Assembly: GCF_013375035.1 (NCBI RefSeq) | Contig: NZ_CP056032.1 | Location: 976,001 to 1,040,000 of the forward strand | Direction: 5' to 3' | Length of the DNA: 64,000 nucleotides | From: Spirosoma sp. KUDC1026 | Lineage (GTDB): Bacteria; Bacteroidota; Bacteroidia; Cytophagales; Spirosomataceae | Shown: positions 61,678 through 64,000 of the stretch, piece by piece | Numbering within the stretch: position 1 is the stretch's first letter | Layout of the letters: each line of letters begins with the position of its first letter | Notes under the pieces: generated by a model | What the model saw: the letters and a program-made list of their open reading frames with translations, nothing else | Told to the model about the DNA's origin: nothing | Database searches by the model: none | Made by a program: the position numbers and the translations under genes

Positions 61678-62684
61678 ACGTGAATTATGGATAACTCCCC
61701 ATTTAACTGACTGATAGTAAGTACATAGTGAGCAAGTGATAGCGAGATTTGCACTGCCAAGTAACAAAACTCAATCACCTGCTCCTATGCTTCGCGAAGA
61801 TAAGGCCCTTAAACTAATTGAGATCTTCATCACCTGTGATGATTTTTGCAATGTCCTGACCCAGTGGCAAATGCAGCAAGGCACCTTGCCCACTATTCGA
61901 CAGGGCGAGTTAACCGACAGTGAGATGTTAGCGATCACAATCTTCTATCATCATTCAGGGGCCAAATGCTTTCAGTACTATTACCAAGACTGGGTAGAGG
62001 CTCAACTAAGGAGTTATTTTCCCAAGTTGATCAGTTACGAGCGATTCGTGGCCCGTATGCCTCGCTTACTACCTGGACTTTTTGTACTCTTAAAATGGCT
62101 TTGTGCCCAAGGCCAGCGAACCGGCTTCTACATTGTCGATAGTAAACCGCTGGCCGTCTGTGATAACCATCGCATCCAGGCCAATAAGGTCTTTGCTGGC
62201 CTGGCCGCCCGTGGGAAGTCCTCTATGGGCTGGTTCTTTGGGCTAAAAGCGCATTTAGTCATTAATCAGTACGGCGAGTTAATCAATTTTATCATTACGC
62301 CTGGTAATGTCTCGGACAACAACGCCAGCTTATTGCCAGAACTACTGGCGGATTTGCAGGGACAGTGCTTTGGCGACCGGGGGTATTTGACTAAACTGTT
62401 TGCCGAGTTTTACCAGCGAGGTCTTCATTTAGTAACCAAGCTTCGACGCCGGATGAAGAACACCTTGATGCCCTTGAGTGATAAACTCAACTTACGCAAG
62501 CGCGGCTTAATCGAATCGGTCAATGCCTTGCTAACATCGGTCTTCGACCTCGAACACACTCGCCATCGGAGTGCGCTTAATAGCCAGATCAATGTCTTGG
62601 CAGGTTTGATCGCTTATTGTTTTCATGACCGTAAGCCATCTATTGTGATCCCAGTTCAAAAACGCATTTATCCATAATTCACGT
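61678..62684 (+). mobile_element. IS982-family insertion sequence, complete (1007 bp)
   Basis: Perfect 17-bp terminal inverted repeats start ACGTGAATTATGG (61678-61694 and 62668-62684). The flanks TAAATA at 61672-61677 and 62685-62690 are a 6-bp target duplication. One intact transposase ORF is inside. Ends and flanks show no decay, so it is a recent insertion. Confidence 0.95.
61787..62677 (+). CDS. IS982-family transposase
   Basis: This 296-residue DDE transposase begins MLREDKALKLIEIFI. It shows the family markers SYERFVARMPRLLP, YIVDSKPLAVCDN (first Asp), GWFFGLKAHLVINQYGELI, CFGDRGYL (second Asp) and KRGLIESVNALLTSV (Glu). An N-terminal DNA-binding part covers about residues 1-110. The frame is intact. 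The ATG at 61787 is preferred to an upstream GTG/ATA extension because it begins the conserved protein. Confidence 0.93.
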   Translation: MLREDKALKLIEIFITCDDFCNVLTQWQMQQGTLPTIRQGELTDSEMLAITIFYHHSGAKCFQYYYQDWVEAQLRSYFPKLISYERFVARMPRLLPGLFVLLKWLCAQGQRTGFYIVDSKPLAVCDNHRIQANKVFAGLAARGKSSMGWFFGLKAHLVINQYGELINFIITPGNVSDNNASLLPELLADLQGQCFGDRGYLTKLFAEFYQRGLHLVTKLRRRMKNTLMPLSDKLNLRKRGLIESVNALLTSVFDLEHTRHRSALNSQINVLAGLIAYCFHDRKPSIVIPVQKRIYP

Positions 62685-62696
62685 TAAATAGAAGTG

Positions 62697-62739
62697 AAAA
62701 AACCGGTTAAGTACCTTTGTGGGGCTTAACCGGTTTTTT
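62697..62739. promoter_or_regulatory. Palindrome enclosing a -7 box, abutting the ABC ATPase start
   Basis: AAAAAACCGGTTAAG at 62697-62711 pairs perfectly with CTTAACCGGTTTTTT at 62725-62739. The 13-base centre holds TACCTTTG (62712-62719), an exact TAnnTTTG box, and the ATG follows at 62740. It could be a terminator, an operator or both. Confidence 0.75.
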
Positions 62740-64000
62740 ATGGCTGATCAGAACGAATTCGTTTCATTAACAGAGGCTACTGTCCGCAAGAGTGGGCAGA
62801 TAATTTTACGCGATATTACGTTCGCGCTGCGCGCAGGCGAGTGCTGGGCGGTAACGGGAAATGTTGGCAGCGGCAAAACGACACTGCTGGAAGCCATTGC
62901 CGGAAAAACACCCGTGCCACCGGGCTCGGTAGTACGGCATCAGTTGCTTCCTTTTGTTTCGTTCAAAGAAGAATCCTACCAGTTTTCATACAGTGGGTAT
63001 TTTTATCAACAGCGTTATCAGGCAACCCTAAACGATGATGCCCTGACGTTACGGGAGTTTCTGGCTATCGGCGATAGTCACGAGGCTGACGAGTTGCTGG
63101 CCCGACTGGACCTGTTACCCATTCTGGAACGCTCCTTTCTGAAACTTTCCAACGGGCAGACCCGAAAAGCTCGTATTGCGAAGAGTCTGAAACAACGGCC
63201 AAGTGGCTTATTGATCGATAATCCGTTTGTGGGCCTGGACCCCAATGCCCGTCAGGACCTGGCGGTCTGGTTCAACTCGCTGGTGGAACACGGGCTGACG
63301 CTCATGCTGGTTGTTGAGGAAGACCATATTCCAGCCTGTGTAACACACGTGCTGAAAATGGAAGCCGGAAAAATCTGCTGGGCTGGACCTAAAGCTGACT
63401 TTCGGGTGACAGAAGTGGACCGCGCTATGCTACCAGCACCGCCAAAACTTCAGACTCCAGCGCCGGCTATTGATTTTGATGAAGCTTTTCGGTTGGTCAA
63501 CGTAACAGTTCGATACGGAGAGCAGCTGATTTTAAATAAAATAAACTGGACCGTTCGGGCGGGAGAACGCTGGGCGCTGATTGGGCAGAACGGCGCTGGT
63601 AAATCAGTGTTGCTGAGTTTGCTATACGGCGATCATCCACAGGCCTACGCCAACGAAATTTATATCTTCGGCCACCGGCGTGGCCGCCCCGGCGAAAGTA
63701 TCTGGGATGTCAAGCGCCGAATAGGTTTTCTATCGCCCGAACTGCATCTGTATTTTCCTCAGCACTTAACAGCCCGGCAGGTGTCATTGACTGGTCTGAC
63801 CGATACGTTGAACGTACCAGTCCGTATATCACCCCAGCACGAAGCGGATGTGCAGGCATTGCTCGAGTATTTTGGTTTGCTGGCCCTAAGCGCCCGTATG
63901 TTTGGTACGTTGTCGGCGGGGGAGCAGCGGCTGATTCTCCTCGTGAGAGCGTTGCTGAAAAATTCACCGCTGCTGCTGCTCGACGAGCCATTCCAGGTAC
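62740..64000 (+). CDS. Two-domain ABC ATPase, ModF-like (3' end outside window)
   Basis: The frame from ATG 62740 stays open to the window end (420 codons). Domain 1 (residues about 8-215) has Walker A GNVGSGKTT, signature LSNGQTRKAR, and Walker B LLIDNPFVGLD, where the catalytic Glu is Asn. Domain 2 (from about 245) has Walker A GQNGAGKSV, signature LSAGEQRLIL and a normal Walker B LLLLDEPF. No membrane part is encoded in view. ModF-type proteins are soluble double ATPases linked to molybdate or to translation-like roles; the role here is unknown. The first site looks degenerate for hydrolysis. Confidence 0.88.
   Translation, partial: MADQNEFVSLTEATVRKSGQIILRDITFALRAGECWAVTGNVGSGKTTLLEAIAGKTPVPPGSVVRHQLLPFVSFKEESYQFSYSGYFYQQRYQATLNDDALTLREFLAIGDSHEADELLARLDLLPILERSFLKLSNGQTRKARIAKSLKQRPSGLLIDNPFVGLDPNARQDLAVWFNSLVEHGLTLMLVVEEDHIPACVTHVLKMEAGKICWAGPKADFRVTEVDRAMLPAPPKLQTPAPAIDFDEAFRLVNVTVRYGEQLILNKINWTVRAGERWALIGQNGAGKSVLLSLLYGDHPQAYANEIYIFGHRRGRPGESIWDVKRRIGFLSPELHLYFPQHLTARQVSLTGLTDTLNVPVRISPQHEADVQALLEYFGLLALSARMFGTLSAGEQRLILLVRALLKNSPLLLLDEPFQV

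Overview
The window looks like the chromosome of a Bacteroidota member of the Cytophagales, most like Spirosoma and its relatives. This is an inference from several signs. Proteins carry type IX secretion C-terminal sorting domains, start codons lack Shine-Dalgarno sequences, and promoters have the TTG / TAnnTTTG form. The gene content also fits: CruF, a B12-binding MerR regulator, a GH3-beta-lactamase fusion, and M56/BlaI pairs. Base composition is balanced to moderately GC-rich, except in one AT-rich island.

Layout. 1-8.5 kb: the end of sdhA, sdhB, two small secreted proteins, then prfA, thiL and a lipoprotein on the minus strand, followed by a cytochrome b5-like protein, an N-acetylglucosamine-kinase-like protein and a ferredoxin reductase. 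8.5-11.3 kb: a blaI-blaR1 (M56) regulatory pair with two perfect operator palindromes and an in-frame amber codon inside the long receptor frame. 11.5-20.5 kb: an M3 peptidase, a lipoprotein and a glycan-assembly cluster (epimerase, membrane glycosyltransferase-like protein, beta-propeller glycosidase-like protein, oxygenase-like protein, two GT2 enzymes). 20.5-26 kb: membrane protein, hydrolase, hydroxyacid dehydrogenase, a CarH-like light regulator beside cruF, tRNA-His, Mn-type SOD and tadA. 26-34.7 kb: a 1294-residue Ig-like repeat adhesin, a GH3/serine hydrolase fusion and small secreted proteins. 34.9-40 kb: a histidine kinase/response regulator pair, hemB, pyrC and tRNA-Leu.

40.1-47.0 kb is a mobile island inserted at the 3' end of tRNA-Leu(CAG). 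It is bounded by 26-bp direct repeats and carries a third tRNA remnant inside. It holds a broken AlbA_2/ATPase (Schlafen-like) gene and a nest of IS3-family elements: three copies of one element (one partial), one of which has split a second IS3-family element.

47-64 kb: a polysaccharide-degradation group (GH127, GH5-like, sulfatase), dsbD, glyA, tatC, an M20 peptidase, a Tat-dependent GMC dehydrogenase pair, a Thr/Gly-rich secreted protein, a fresh-looking IS982-family insertion with a 6-bp target duplication, and the start of a two-domain ABC ATPase that runs off the window.

Most unusual points: the tRNA-Leu island with nested ISs, the amber codon in blaR1, the paired BlaI operators, the cobalamin photoreceptor motif beside a carotenoid gene, and a palindrome enclosing the promoter of the last gene.
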